From the NCBI GenBank assembly GCA_004352715.1, contig SCFE01000002.1:5140251-5204250 (forward strand): a stretch of 64,000 nucleotides of DNA. Reading direction: 5' to 3'. This document shows, piece after piece, positions 47,035 to 58,745 of the stretch. The stretch's first letter is position 1, and every line of letters starts with the position of its first letter. The stretch is from Hofstenia miamia. Its lineage: Eukaryota > Xenacoelomorpha > Acoela. The translations under genes were made by a program, and so were the position numbers. The notes beneath the pieces were generated by a model. That model ran no database searches. It was not told the origin of the DNA and saw only the letters and a program-made list of their open reading frames with translations.

Positions 47035-49205
47035 AAATGTGGGTACATAGTCAGTACCCATAACAGCTCCCCTGCTACTGAAAGAAAACAGTTAGTAAAT
47101 GATAGTATGGTGAACCCTCCAAGATTCAACTTCAAAGCACCACCATTCACATTAGTTCCATTAACATCTTTAAAGGATACATCCACTAGTGAGGACAAAC
47201 CATTTGTTTAAAAGAGCACTTACAAAAAGGCAGAAGAATACCATTACAAAAGATGAATTGGAATTAGCTTTTAAGCACTTAGATGAAAAGTTGAATACAC
47301 AGATTCCTGAGTTATTAATAAAACAATGTTGAACAAAATGAACATATCCCACACTCCTGGAAATCTGTTGTTACCAGCTGAGATAACCTATGTAGAACAA
47401 GAGGCTGAGAATGTGAGAGGTAATACATTCCCACTTCAGTTTACTGAGTCCCAGCCTGATGTTTTAAATGTAAGAATAAATATGCCTAAATTTTCATGTA
47501 AAGTTGATGAATTTGCTCATATATTCAATGAAAGGTTCCTTCTTTTTGAGGTGAATTTAGCACATTATAAGATCCATCTGTCTGCAGCACCCACAAATTT
47601 TACTACTTTCTTGATAAGGGAAGGGTGTAACAATTATTATATGATATATACACAAGTCAAGTTAGATTTTGGAGCATTAATCAAAAATTTAATACATTGT
47701 TACAGTGCATCACATATGTGACAACAATATATGATTCTATTAGGAGTAAAAAATTTGGGAAGCCCTAAAACATTTCAACTTATATTGCAAAGGTAGAATG
47801 ATTGTGCAAGCTATGATGCCTACTATTTTGCATTCTAGTCATGATTTGTTTTCCAATTTTCTGAGAGGATTAACATCATCCTTAATGTAGCATCTGCTAC
47901 CAAGCTTTAACAGAGAGTAAATTATTCTTTTAAATCATTGTTCCTCATTACATGCAGGTAGGGATGTACTGTTTAGGTATACCACTATCACAGTTCTTCT
48001 CTGTGATTTGGCTATGGCCTCCAGCCGACTCTGATCTCTGAATCAATCCACATGTGCCTCCATCATTGATCAAGTAGCTCCAAGTCTCAGCTCATCTAAG
48101 CACTTATGTGTTCCCTATCCTAACTCAGTGCAGCTCTCAATGCTGTTTGTAACTGACTTAAACTCAATTTGTAATGTGTAATTACTGAAAACTATTGGCT
48201 TTAATTAATATAATTAGATAAAGTAAATAATCACTTGCAGCTTCCTACCTTACACTTAAATAACAGTACATGCTTGGTCTATTTATTGGTCTATTTATAG
48301 GTCACCTAATTTGACAGTGTAATACAGATATAACCTATGGTAGGCTATCCAGCCTTATCTCCAATATCAATTATTTAATACATGCAAACAAATGAATTGA
48401 TAGTCAGCTAAACAGAGGAAAACACCTATTCGTACACCTAACCTAAATACAGGTTGATGGCTTGGATCAAGGACCCTCGAATCTCTCCCGATGTGTGCCC
48501 AAGACACTACTACTGCATTTACCGTTTAGCTTGACATTGATTAATAATAAGCAAACCAAGTTAAATCTAAGAATAAGATTTCCAAAGAATTTACTTCAAC
48601 AGTTTTCCAAATTGAATTCCGCTCTATTTATACTATAATTCAAAAAGTACCTGTCATTCGAAATTTGAATTCAGTTCGTCTGCCAAAATGGCTAAAAATA
48701 ATGGAAGCGATTTCGCCCCCTTTGTTTAGTCAAATTATTCGTCGACAAGTACTAACTTGCTATTTTGTTTCTTAGCTGCATTTACAAAAATAATAATGAT
48801 AATTAAACTTAAATTGTTTTTAATCAATAAATCATAATTCGATTTTAATACTGACTAATCATCTGATCTTCTCTTCTTAGCAGAATTATTCTTTGGATTA
48901 TGCTACATTAAGAGAATGTTTTGAGCTTAAGTTTAAATCCAGAAGAATCAGTAAGCAAATGAACAACAAAAGCTGCTGTAGAAAATATGGTAAGGATTAA
49001 TGAAGATGTGCCAGTGCATTGACCATCAAATCATAGGAATGTACCAAGAATGTTGACAATTATAAATCAATATGTTAAAATTATGATCCAAGAGTTATCA
49101 CATAGTCAACCAGTTAAGAAAGTTGATACCAATCAGTCCAGCCAATCTGCAGATTTGAGTAATGTCCACTGCCATAAGCTTGGTCAAAAATTGTGCAGTA
49201 AACAC
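47035..49205 (+). pseudogene. Retroelement gag relic, split by a solo LTR
   Basis: Matches the gag at 62790-63945 over its length. Segments include VNPPRFNFKAPPF near 47110, VDEFAHIFNERFLLFEVNLA (47494-47560), the block before FSNFLRGLTSSL near 47860 and, after the insertion, a tail with VHCHKLGQKLC near 49170. The structure resembles Ty3/gypsy-type capsid proteins (helical, with a region before a zinc knuckle). The zinc knuckle is unrecognisable here. The frame has stops and shifts. Removing 47886-48911 rejoins the two halves base for base relative to the other copy. Confidence 0.75.
47886..48907. mobile_element. Solo LTR, 1022 bp, with TTAA target duplication
   Basis: Begins TGTAGCAT and ends ATGCTACA, the TG...CA ends typical of LTRs. 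It is flanked by TTAA on both sides (47882-47885 and 48908-48911). The gag on either side is contiguous when the insert and one TTAA are removed, as shown by the uninterrupted copy at 63640-63670. About 700 bp of it matches 61110-61822, where the same sequence stands upstream of leader and gag. A TTAA-specific MITE is the alternative reading of the same ends. Confidence 0.8.
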
Positions 49206-49259
49206 ACTTCATATAGCTGAGGGTTGAGGAGGAGAAACAAACAAACAACCACACAAGAA

Positions 49260-50833
49260 ACTATAATACTGATATTTCTATTAAGTACCTAAGAATTTTT
49301 AATTAAATTTTTTTGCTGCATCAGAGTGTTTTCAGGGCGGGCAAGCCGTGGGCAGAGCAATTCTGAGGATGACAATGCCCACCCTCACCCATCCTTATTG
49401 CCTTCACATTCTACTCTAGGAATGAATGTGCCTATAAAGTTTATGTACTTGATATAAATGATTGTTGTGAAATTAGATTATGTAAAATGACATATTTATA
49501 TCCAATGAATCATGTTATTTTACTAACATGACACCATGATTAATATTTGAAAAAAGTATGAAATGACATCTTCTTATCCTTTATTTACATACCCATATGA
49601 TTAATAATTTTTCTGAAATATATGACCCAATACTCTGTTACATCTCTATCCATTGTATTTATAACCAAAACGATTCTCTTTCACAAACCAATGTAATACT
49701 TGTATAACCAAAAATGGTGGAATTTAGAAAGCTTTATTGGAAATAATTCCATTAGTAGCTCAAACTCATTTTTATTATTGAAACAACAATAATTTGTTTA
49801 TGATGACTTAGCAATTTTCATGAAAAGTTGGCAGAAGAAATGGTTATTCATTGTTATGTTGTGAGTTGTTACCTTTAAGTCCAAGAAACTGGTAAATCTT
49901 TGAACCTTGATTGTGCTTCACCTTAATTATGTTTGTGTCTGAGCAAAATGGGCATTTTCAAGAAAATGTTTCTAATCTTGTTTCATTGCTGTTTCCAAGT
50001 GCAGTTGTTCACAAAATTAGCATATAAGAAATTTCCTCGTTTGAAAATGAATTTGATGATATGCAGTCAACATCAGAATTGATGCACCTCGCAAAAACTT
50101 GCCTCTATCCAGAGCGTTCCTCTATTTCGAAAACAATTTAACTTGTGATATTGAAAGTTTTACAGCTGCCTTAATAAGACCTGGATTAAAAAATGAAGTA
50201 ACATTGAAAGACTTCCTTTGTATCTTCAAATCGCTTAAAAATATGCTCCTAATATCAACTCAACACCTCAAAGTGTTGTCTCATCTTCAACTCAAGAATT
50301 GCACACAACTAAGCTAAAATTTGATTATATCACTAATGTATTGACTTTAGCGAAGTGTATGCACAAGAAATTGAAGATAATTTTTCTCCATTATTAATTG
50401 AACCTAATTTTTGCAATAAAACCTGGGGATACATTAAAACAATAATTTATGTGTAGATGTGGATATGGTTAAATTTGAATGTAATTAGATTACATGCTGG
50501 CATGTGTGGTTCTCGTGGGTTGATGATGAAATCCGTATCCATCATTGGTAGAATAATATTCATTATGTATATGCTTAAATTTGAAGTTGATGTGGTAAAT
50601 CTAAAATTATATATCATGCTAATAATTAAAAATAGAATTTAACGTTGAAAAGCAGATCATTAATATAATCAAGCAAGCTTAAGATTTTAATGAACCATCG
50701 CATCTGCCGTGCACTACTAAAATTTTTATATCCCCATTAAAAAAACTTGGTTGATTCTGTTAGCCATCTAGTGATTAAATTATGTATTTTTGTATTGAGT
50801 TACATTTGAGTGTTAACTCTTCAAAATTCTATA
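49260..50833. other. AT-rich region without recognisable gene
   Basis: A small GC-rich patch at 49330-49400 (CAGGGCGGGCAAGCCGTGGGC) could be a transposon end. ORFs at 50099-50317 and 50457-50642 show no recognised motif. Confidence 0.4.
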
Positions 50834-53309
50834 ATGCTGCGTTTGACGATGTTGCTTACACTGCTTAACTATGTTGAGACAATTCAACTAAATAAGCATA
50901 CGAAGTCTAAATTTAAAAATCACATTGATTTTCATGGTTATTCTGACTGCTCTAGGAATTTTGGATCTTCGACCACTAATAGTTGCACTTTTGAAACAGA
51001 GCTAAGGTTCTACACTGCATCAACAACTTCAGAAAATGTTGCCATTATTGAAAGAATTTTCTTTACAATAAAAGATATACGAAGAATGAGTCATAATATA
51101 TTTTGTATATCCTTTATTCAACCTGTGAATTCAAATATAACATTCGAGTATCATGTTACAATTGCTGGAGAAAGCCTCCCCGTGATAGAAACAGTTATTT
51201 TTAAATCAAAACTTGAAAAGTTTACAGAATACAATGATTTTAATGTAACTGCAAGCATAGATGATGAAAGTTCATTCTACTTTAAAGTTAGAGGAATGCT
51301 AAATGTTGGCAACGAAAGTGCTGCATTTGCTATTTGTGGAACTAATCCTAGGGCTATAAACATTAGAGATATTGAAAAAAAGGACAACAAATTGCTACTA
51401 AGAACTGTTCAACATCACTTCACATATTTTTTGGAGGTTCAAACGCAATTTGGGGCAAGCAATTTTAAAGTAACCCCACAACATAGTACAAAATTGCAAA
51501 TTCAAATTCCTGATACAATTTCTCTGCCAGGAGTATTTAAAATAGACTACAATCATAGTCGGGGTTACTCTACCAGTCAACAGACTGAAGAGTGCGTGTC
51601 AACAGATCAAGTCCATGACTCCTCCCCTGGAAGTGTACCCGCTAGGGCCGGATCTTGTATCATGCTTGACCTCTGGCAACCCCTGGCACGCAGAGTGCTG
51701 ATCTGTGTTGAGTCTGATCAGCAGGAGTGAAGCCGAAGGCCGAGCTTCATTGAGAGGGTTGCGCCTCTCTACAGCTTTCACCAACCAAGGCTACTAACTG
51801 AGGTAACTCGTGAGCACTTGCGTCTGCCTGTTATGGAACCTATGACGAAGCAAAGCTCCCTCATAGGTAAGGCTCAGCAAATGCTGGCCTGGGCCTATCT
51901 AGAGGCCAGAGACAGAGGAAAATCCTCTGTATAACTGCCCTCGTAGACGCACTCTACGGCTCTGGGCATAGACGTCGCCGTCTGCTCCTCAGAACAGACA
52001 GTCTCACATCACCGTCACCGCCCCCATATGTGCTCCCGCACACATGGCAGCACCTTCTTTTACCCTATTGTTTAACGTCCGCTCCTGGTTCGGGACTCCG
52101 CGAAGAGACGCGCCCATCGAGTATTGGCTCAGCGTCTCCGCCTACCCAGGAACCACCACATGGAGGTTACTCTCCAGGACGATTCGGGCGTAGCCCTTGG
52201 GTTCCCACAATCATAGTATAATTTGTGACACTGAGGATAACCAAGGACGTCTAATTCCAAGTAAGTTTGCTCAACAATGATTGTATAACAATTTTGTGGA
52301 AAGGTGGTTTGATATAGAAGACGTTTACACTGTATCAATACATAATCACCAGAATTGTGATTTGTTAATATTTGTCAATTGGTTCTCAGATCTTGACAAA
52401 ATTTGCTACTCAGTTGTACAAAAGAACATTTTCTTAATTGGTGGAGTGCTTAATCATACAGAATTTACAGTTTCAATAACTGAAGAGAACTCTTTTTTAA
52501 CCAAACCTAAATGCAAACATAAAGCCTATATATTTAAAGATAATTTTTTTTGCTTCGATGGAATTTCCATTGTTAAAATATCGTGGAAATGGGAAGAACA
52601 TAAGGTAGAATTGAGCAAGACGTTGAATGCATTTCCAATATACAATTCTTCTATAGAATTGATTAATGCAGAGATCGCAAGTGATTGTGAATCCATACCA
52701 ACATTGTACATTTGTGGACATACTAATATTACATTTATTCAAGAATTACCGGATTGGTCTCTTTATCTCAATGTATTTCAGGAATATTCTTCCTTCATTC
52801 TATTTCGAGTTTTATTGGTAGATACGACATGTATTAGCATGTCTAAATATAAATTAATTGTAGATTTCCCAGAAAACCAAGCATTTCCAAGAAATGAAAC
52901 AATAATTTGTGAAGACATTTTTGAAGATGAAGACAGTCGGTTACTTTGTAAGACACACGAATACTACTTAGAAATTGACAGCAGGATTATTGACAACATT
53001 TATAAATATAAAAATATTATTATTCGACACAGTAACTTGAATAGCTATATGAAACAGCCCTTTTTACTACGTGGCTATTTCGATCGTGATGATGTAATTG
53101 ACTTCATAAACTGCGAGGCAAAGACAAATAACTCAGTTTTCTGTAGGGGTTATTATTCAACTTATGCAACTTTTAATGGACTAAGGAGTAATTTTATATG
53201 CATGGATATTAATACAGTTTATGCTGTAATTGATGCTAATCGAGATGGATTTGACGATCTTGTGTGCACTCTGGAACACAAATTATTTATTGTGTATAAT
53301 TTGGCTTGA
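50834..53309 (+). CDS. Putative secreted protein with FG-GAP/VCBS-like motifs, disrupted by an insertion
   Basis: ATG at 50834 opens a hydrophobic leader (MLRLTMLLTLLNYVETIQ) and an asparagine- and cysteine-containing ectodomain. Near the C-terminus is VIDANRDGFDDLVC, a D-x-N-x-DG-x-x-D calcium-loop pattern of the FG-GAP/VCBS type, and a similar LRGYFDRDDVIDFINC lies about 50 residues earlier. Coding segments are 50834-51559, 52218-52260 and 52318-53309. Between the first two lies a 647-bp foreign insertion plus its target duplication. Between the last two is a 57-nt intron with GTAAGT donor and TATAG acceptor. The sum is 1761 nt, exactly 587 codons, which supports the model. As the sequence stands, the frame enters the insertion and stops at 51730, giving a 298-residue product. 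I do not recognise the family; it does not follow the T-cell immunomodulatory protein (ITFG1) pattern. Confidence 0.7.
51560..52206. mobile_element. GC-rich 647-bp insertion with 11-bp target duplication
   Basis: Flanked by the perfect direct repeat ACAATCATAGT (51549-51559 and 52207-52217). Composition is abruptly GC-rich (well over 50%) against about 30% around it. It has no long ORF, no terminal inverted repeats and no poly-A tract. It is dense in short hairpins, for instance CAGAGGA/TCCTCTG near 51913, ACCTATGA/TCATAGGT near 51838-51868 and CTGATC/GATCAG near 51701. GGTTCGGGACT at about 52088 is B-box-like but imperfect. Best described as a non-autonomous retroelement-like insertion of unknown family. 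Confidence 0.75.
52261..52317 (+). other. 57-nt intron of the interrupted secreted-protein gene
   Basis: GTAAGT donor and TTTGATATAG acceptor, phase 1. The in-frame TGA at 52278-52280 is inside it, and removing it joins the two reading frames exactly. The size class agrees with the other tiny introns in the window. Confidence 0.7.
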
Positions 53310-53881
53310 CTGTGTTTTCAATAACTTTCTACTGTATTTCCTAAACAAGTATTTGAAATGGAAAAACAATCTTCTAAGGCAATGAACTAAATTTTAAAAG
53401 ACACCTTATACATTGTACCTCAACTAAACTAGGAAAGATTGTCTCACTCTATGTTTTTATATTTGAACAATATCAGGATAAAATATCTATAAATACGATA
53501 TATTTTTTCAATTATGCACGAGGGATAATACATCAATTGTTGCTTATAATATAATTTGAATTTAATCTATTACTAAATAGTTTCTCAAACTTCAGGTTGT
53601 GATCATGGTACGAACGCGTATAACGAAAGGAAAAAAGTTCACATTGTATGAGGCATTTTCAAAGATATGAAATTTCCTTTCAGAGAAATATTTTATCTTG
53701 TTGATTATTTTCTTTTTTAAATAAATTATTAATGAACTGTGTCTTACTAAACATGTACAATGTACATTTTTATTACAGTGAATTATCATAATATAAAGTA
53801 TATTGCTACAAATGTTATTGGGCTTTGTAAACTTGCAAAAATTCCTTTTAATATAATTTCTTCTATTAACGACGACTATCA

Positions 53882-54129
53882 TAGGCCCCTGTGACTTGAT
53901 TTTTTTAAGCTCGAATCGAGTTCAAGTAGAGTTAAAACTCTGCCTCGACAGTTCGAGTGGAGTTACAATTATATTTTTCTTTTTAGGCTAAGCTACATAT
54001 AACTGTTTTACCGTATATAAATGTAGAACAGAAATACAACATGCTAAACTAAATGACCGAAACCAAGCCTAATGACTTAGAGAGTGAGATCGATGGACTG
54101 TTCAAATTTCACGTACTTGCAGAGCCCTA
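53882..54129. mobile_element. Possible 248-bp hAT-type MITE
   Basis: Left end TAGGCCCCTGTGACTT and inverted right end TAGGGCTCTGCAAGTA agree at most positions. Flanking 8-mers GACTATCA and GATTATCC agree at 6 of 8. The interior contains CTCGAATCGAGTTCAAG-type sequence and no ORF. Old and diverged if real. Confidence 0.35.
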
Positions 54130-54137
54130 GATTATCC

Positions 54138-54760
54138 TTGATTTAATTCCAGCAATACCTCCATTGCAAAACAGTTGTCGCGCGATTGCCTACGAAAATT
54201 GATGCTGGCTGCTATCTTAACACATGGCACAAGAACATTTTCAACTATTGTGATAATTAGACCAGCATTTTACTTTGTTTCGAAATCTTTCTGTATGACA
54301 AAGCAATGCACATCGTAGTTCTGCTGCTCTTTATAGGAAATACTTGATAGATTTTGGGGCAATTTTTGTTTTATCCACCCATATATTTTGTGGATCTCTG
54401 GATAACCTACGTGCTTTACGTGTTTTCTACAAATATGCTTGTATACAAGCTCTCAATTTGGAAAAAAATTGTGGTGAATTTTCAGTTTCATCTAAATCTT
54501 TTCCTATAGGTATTTCCTCATTTTCACATTGTTTTTATATTTTTTGATAAAAAGAGTCCAATAAGCTATTAAATGTAATTTTTAATAATATTACTGTAAT
54601 ACGTTTGTTCAATGAATAAATTTGAGATGTAATTTAACCTCAAATATTTATTTTATGAAAATGAAATGATGATAAAGTATTGAAACAGTGTTGCATATTT
54701 TAGAAATACTAATGCCGTGATGTCGGAATCATTAGAAAATAATCAATTACGCCTCAGTGG
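54138..54760. other. AT-rich region without recognisable gene
   Basis: One 67-codon ORF at 54344-54547 with no recognised motif. Confidence 0.35.
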
Positions 54761-55084
54761 GATTGGCAGCTATAATTAAAACACAGGCTTTTGTAAATAA
54801 TCAATAGTAAATTTAAAGTTTAGTACCGGGTGTAAATTATGCTATACAATAGCCATGCCGTTTTCTAAAGCCAGGAACGGCGACAGCTCTGTTGAGTTTG
54901 CCATCCGTGGGTATGTGTGTTGTTATCATGAGCATGTGCAGGTACAAAGAAACATGTTATACAATCAAAAACTTTTTATAGAAAACAACATTACCAGTTT
55001 CTCTTTAAATGATTCAAAATTTTATTATTGTACATTTATTTACAAAAGAATATTGTAATTTAGTGATGATTGTTAAAATAGATC
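54761..55084 (+). repeat. Triplicated segment, copy 1 (probable empty-site allele)
   Basis: 318 bases (54761-55078) are identical to 56849-57166, and the last ~245 bases are identical to 57832-58095. It ends at the N at 55085. Contains an ATG-initiated 67-codon ORF at 54855 whose first ~90 bases are more GC-rich than the surroundings and end at a CAG/GTACAA donor-like site, so it may be a real first exon (peptide with VEFAIRGYVCCYHEH). Identity of three copies with N junctions points to assembly of alleles, not a gene family. Confidence 0.75.
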
Positions 55085-55085
55085 N

Positions 55086-56681
55086 TCATGTTTTTGCGAT
55101 GTGGGCTCATGACTTGCTTAGCTGAACTGAACAGACGCTCGACCAGGTTGGAAGTTGGCGGCACCCAACTTAAATGACATGAAGTGGAGACTTTCTTTTT
55201 TTTCAAAGCAACATCAGCAAAGTTAAGCGAGTTTAGCTGATCAGGAACAACAGAAATTTCATTTTCTCCAAAAACAGACGCCAGAATATTGGTTTCATCT
55301 TGAGCCAAATTTTCACCTAATATAGAATTGCTGATAGCATTCTCCAGTAGTGGTGAATGAATGATAGTCGAGTTCTTTTTGAGATAATTTCAGAATAGTG
55401 GAAATTCTTCTATCAAAGAATCGCACATTCCCAAGGTTAAAATCATCATCCTGTAATTTAAGTGTGACAGAATTAAATTTTTGGAGTGCTGAGAATAAGG
55501 TTTTCAGTTCTAGCACCTCTGTCAGCGAAAGCAACAAAACAGCCATATTTGGGTCTGTGCTGTCAATGAACGGTGTCAACTCAAAATAACGCCTAATCAT
55601 TGAAAATGTTGAAGACCACCCTGTAGCATTTCAAAGAATGGGATGGATAAATGTCTTATGTCGGAGCTTTGCTGCTTATTTTAGAGTACTGATGGCCTTC
55701 ATGAGTCTAGCTACTTTTTCGATTGTCAGCTCATGTTTTTCTAATTGGCTTTTTACAGCCAAGTTGAGATGATGACTAGCACACCCAATAAACGGTGCAC
55801 CAATTTTGTCTGCAATAGCCTTGTTGAGGTTTTCGTTGTCACCTGTCACGAATTGAATATTTTCGAGGGACTTTCCAAACAAAGATAAAACAAATGTAAT
55901 GAAATCTATGTGTGAATTTGCGTTCATGCATTCTTCTTCAATCAGGGGCGAAAGTGCGAGCAATACGACTTCCTGTTTGTGATCGTGAGGAAATACAGCG
56001 AAGACACCCAAGTAGTGTGACATATTGTGTGACCAACCGTCTATTATCAGTGCAAATTTGCAGGGTAAATATGCATTGATTTTCTTTTCGACTTCTTTTG
56101 TAACTTCCTCCATGTAATACTGGACAGATTTACCAGATATATTGTCTAAGTTGGAGCACTGGCGTGTCTTCTCACTGTCCGGAAAATTGAAGCAGTGGTT
56201 GTCGGTAACAATCCAATCGATCCAGTTATAAAGCAGTTTCGCTTTTTTGGACGCTTTCCAGTTCGAAGCATTTCAATACAAGCACTTTGTAAACCACTTT
56301 TGTCTGACAATTCCTTTAGATAATTCGGGTGATCGACGGTAATATGGTTTAAAAGGTTTGCATACCCTGTATTCGGGCGTTGTTTGCGTTTATGGCCGCA
56401 CTTGCAAACTTACTCCCCTTTTTCAACTTCTGTAAAATAATGCTCAAGCTCAATGATCTGATTATTCATTCGTGGAGGAATATTGATATGCTAGCACTCA
56501 AATTGTAAGTCACAATGCTATACGCAATGCAGAACTGAATATTTCTAGTTGCGCCTGATTGGTTGGTTGTTTGCAACGCTGATGATGCAGTTTGCACAGC
56601 CGCCGCAGGTTGACCGCTAATGCACTGAATAATGTGAGAGCTAGCAACAAATAAATTGTGCCTCAGCGATAAAAATGGCAA
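55086..56681 (-). pseudogene. hAT transposase (BED finger, core, dimerisation domain), frameshifted
   Basis: Minus-strand order: an N-terminal leader ORF (56681-56466), then ACGHKRKQRPNTGYANLLNH (about 56395-56330), a C2H2-like BED finger. The catalytic domain at 56113-55676 has FALIIDGWSHNMSHYLGVFA, VTGDNENLNKAI and GCASHHLNLAVK. The C-terminal part (55600-55090) ends with VPPTSNLVERLFSSAKQVMS, the hAT dimerisation motif. These are the classic hAT landmarks. Frames change at least twice, so it is not intact, and it differs from the hAT in the USP intron. Confidence 0.85.
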
Positions 56682-56848
56682 ATTCCCAGGCAGGCAAAAG
56701 AACCATATATTCAGTGACAGAAAAGCACAATTATTTTGAAATTATTTTTTCCCAAAAATAAATTATTTTTATTTTCTGTTGGTAAAATAAATTTTTCAAT
56801 ATTATTTATTGAAATTATTTCAATAAAATTATTTATTTCCAGTGTCTG
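55086..56848 (-). mobile_element. Second hAT transposon, truncated at an assembly join
   Basis: The right end reads, inverted, CAGACACTGGAAATAAAT, a typical hAT start, and is followed directly by GATTGGCA. The same GATTGGCA occurs at the start of copy 1 (54761-54768), consistent with the 8-bp target site. The other end of the element is missing at the N at 55085. Confidence 0.75.
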
Positions 56849-57166
56849 GATTGGCAGCTATAATTAAAACACAGGCTTTTGTAAATAATCAATAGTAAAT
56901 TTAAAGTTTAGTACCGGGTGTAAATTATGCTATACAATAGCCATGCCGTTTTCTAAAGCCAGGAACGGCGACAGCTCTGTTGAGTTTGCCATCCGTGGGT
57001 ATGTGTGTTGTTATCATGAGCATGTGCAGGTACAAAGAAACATGTTATACAATCAAAAACTTTTTATAGAAAACAACATTACCAGTTTCTCTTTAAATGA
57101 TTCAAAATTTTATTATTGTACATTTATTTACAAAAGAATATTGTAATTTAGTGATGATTGTTAAAA
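56849..57166 (+). repeat. Triplicated segment, copy 2 (right flank of hAT)
   Basis: Identical to 54761-55078. It then diverges from copies 1 and 3 immediately after GTTAAAA and continues into unrelated AT-rich sequence (57167-57830). Confidence 0.85.
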
Positions 57167-57831
57167 AATTTTAATGTTAATAAAATTGAAATCGCTTCTT
57201 TCGATTAAATTTATCGACGAATTGTAGAGGTTTTCTAAATCCCAGGGTCTTATACAATTTATATTCTTTGTTTATATTCAAACAGTAGATAATTTAAAAA
57301 TTTGTCACACTTATTCCAATTTGTCATTGATCACATGAGCTACGATAGAACCCAAAGTGACTTATGTGAACCTTGATGGTTCTTTGCATTTCTAGTATAT
57401 TGAATTTATTAAGAATTTTCTTTAAAGTTTATTTAATGAAATATTTGATGGACGTTTTGACAAACACCTTTAAGCAAGACTAGTAATAATATTGATTATA
57501 AACGAATAATATATTGGTAGCCCATTGCTTTTCCAAAAAGAATTTAAATTCATAAACACAAAGTGCTTAATTTGTTATGAACAAAACATTACTTTCCAAA
57601 AGAAGTTGTATTTTCAGCGAAGTAACCAATTGGAGAATAACTCGTCACTTAGAAAGGAAGTTTGTTAATCCATTCAAGGACATTTAAATCTAGACGTTAA
57701 TAATCAAGGTCACGAATATAATTCAACTTAATATTTTCAAAATGCATAAATGCATAACATTTTTGAAATTATTGACTAATATTGGAAAATATTTGAATAT
57801 TAAAATAAGAAAAAATTCACTAGTATGTATN

Positions 57832-58095
57832 GTACCGGGTGTAAATTATGCTATACAATAGCCATGCCGTTTTCTAAAGCCAGGAACGGCGACAGCTCTG
57901 TTGAGTTTGCCATCCGTGGGTATGTGTGTTGTTATCATGAGCATGTGCAGGTACAAAGAAACATGTTATACAATCAAAAACTTTTTATAGAAAACAACAT
58001 TACCAGTTTCTCTTTAAATGATTCAAAATTTTATTATTGTACATTTATTTACAAAAGAATATTGTAATTTAGTGATGATTGTTAAAATAGATCGC
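57832..58095 (+). repeat. Triplicated segment, copy 3
   Basis: Starts after the N at 57831 with GTACCGGGTG and matches copy 1 through AAATAGATC, beyond which copy 1 is cut by its own N. It therefore supplies the natural continuation of copy 1. Confidence 0.85.
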
Positions 58096-58745
58096 AAAAT
58101 AGCAAAATACCACAGCTCATAAGTATTGAAACAAAGCCTTTAATACTTCAGATGCCCAACACCAATTTCTCAAAAGTTTGCACTTCAAGAAGGTATCACT
58201 TTTTCAGACGTTTGCTACACTGACATGAGTTCTTATACTCCTCAAGACATACGCCAACTAATCATAGCCAAACACTTAGATCAAGCCGGGGTCAGAGAAA
58301 TTTCAAGTCTCTTCAATTGTTCTGCACCTACTGTAAGCAGTCAAGCCAAAGATGGGTTGTTAATCAAAGACCACACCAGAGCAACTGCTAGTGCTTTCAA
58401 GGCTCAGAAAAGCAAACCCTAAACTGACTGCCCTCCAAATTCATCAACAATGGAGTGGCAGAATTTACGTGAGCATCGCTACTGTAAAGCGCCTTTTGTC
58501 AAATATTGTTTGAAGTGTCGTATAGCTGCTCAGAAACCAAATTTGACCAATCGTCAAAGATTTGCGCGCCCTAAATGGTGCAAAGCAAGACACTTTCAGA
58601 TACACTGAAATATTAAGCGAATATTTTTTGCCTCTCATTGAAGAAGACGATATTCTGCAGCACAATGGAGCTAGCTGTCACACAGCACAGTATTCAAAAT
58701 AATTTTTTCAGGGAAGAAATGTTGCATTATTCCCTAGTAAATACG

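Noticed and set aside
50834-53309. Calling the interrupted gene ITFG1/TIP because of FG-GAP-like motifs
   Set aside because: Only two calcium-loop-like motifs are present and the rest does not follow the ITFG1 pattern; no transmembrane tail.
54855-58067. Three identical 67-codon ORFs as a tandem gene family
   Set aside because: Exact identity including non-coding flanks plus N junctions indicates repeated assembly of one locus.
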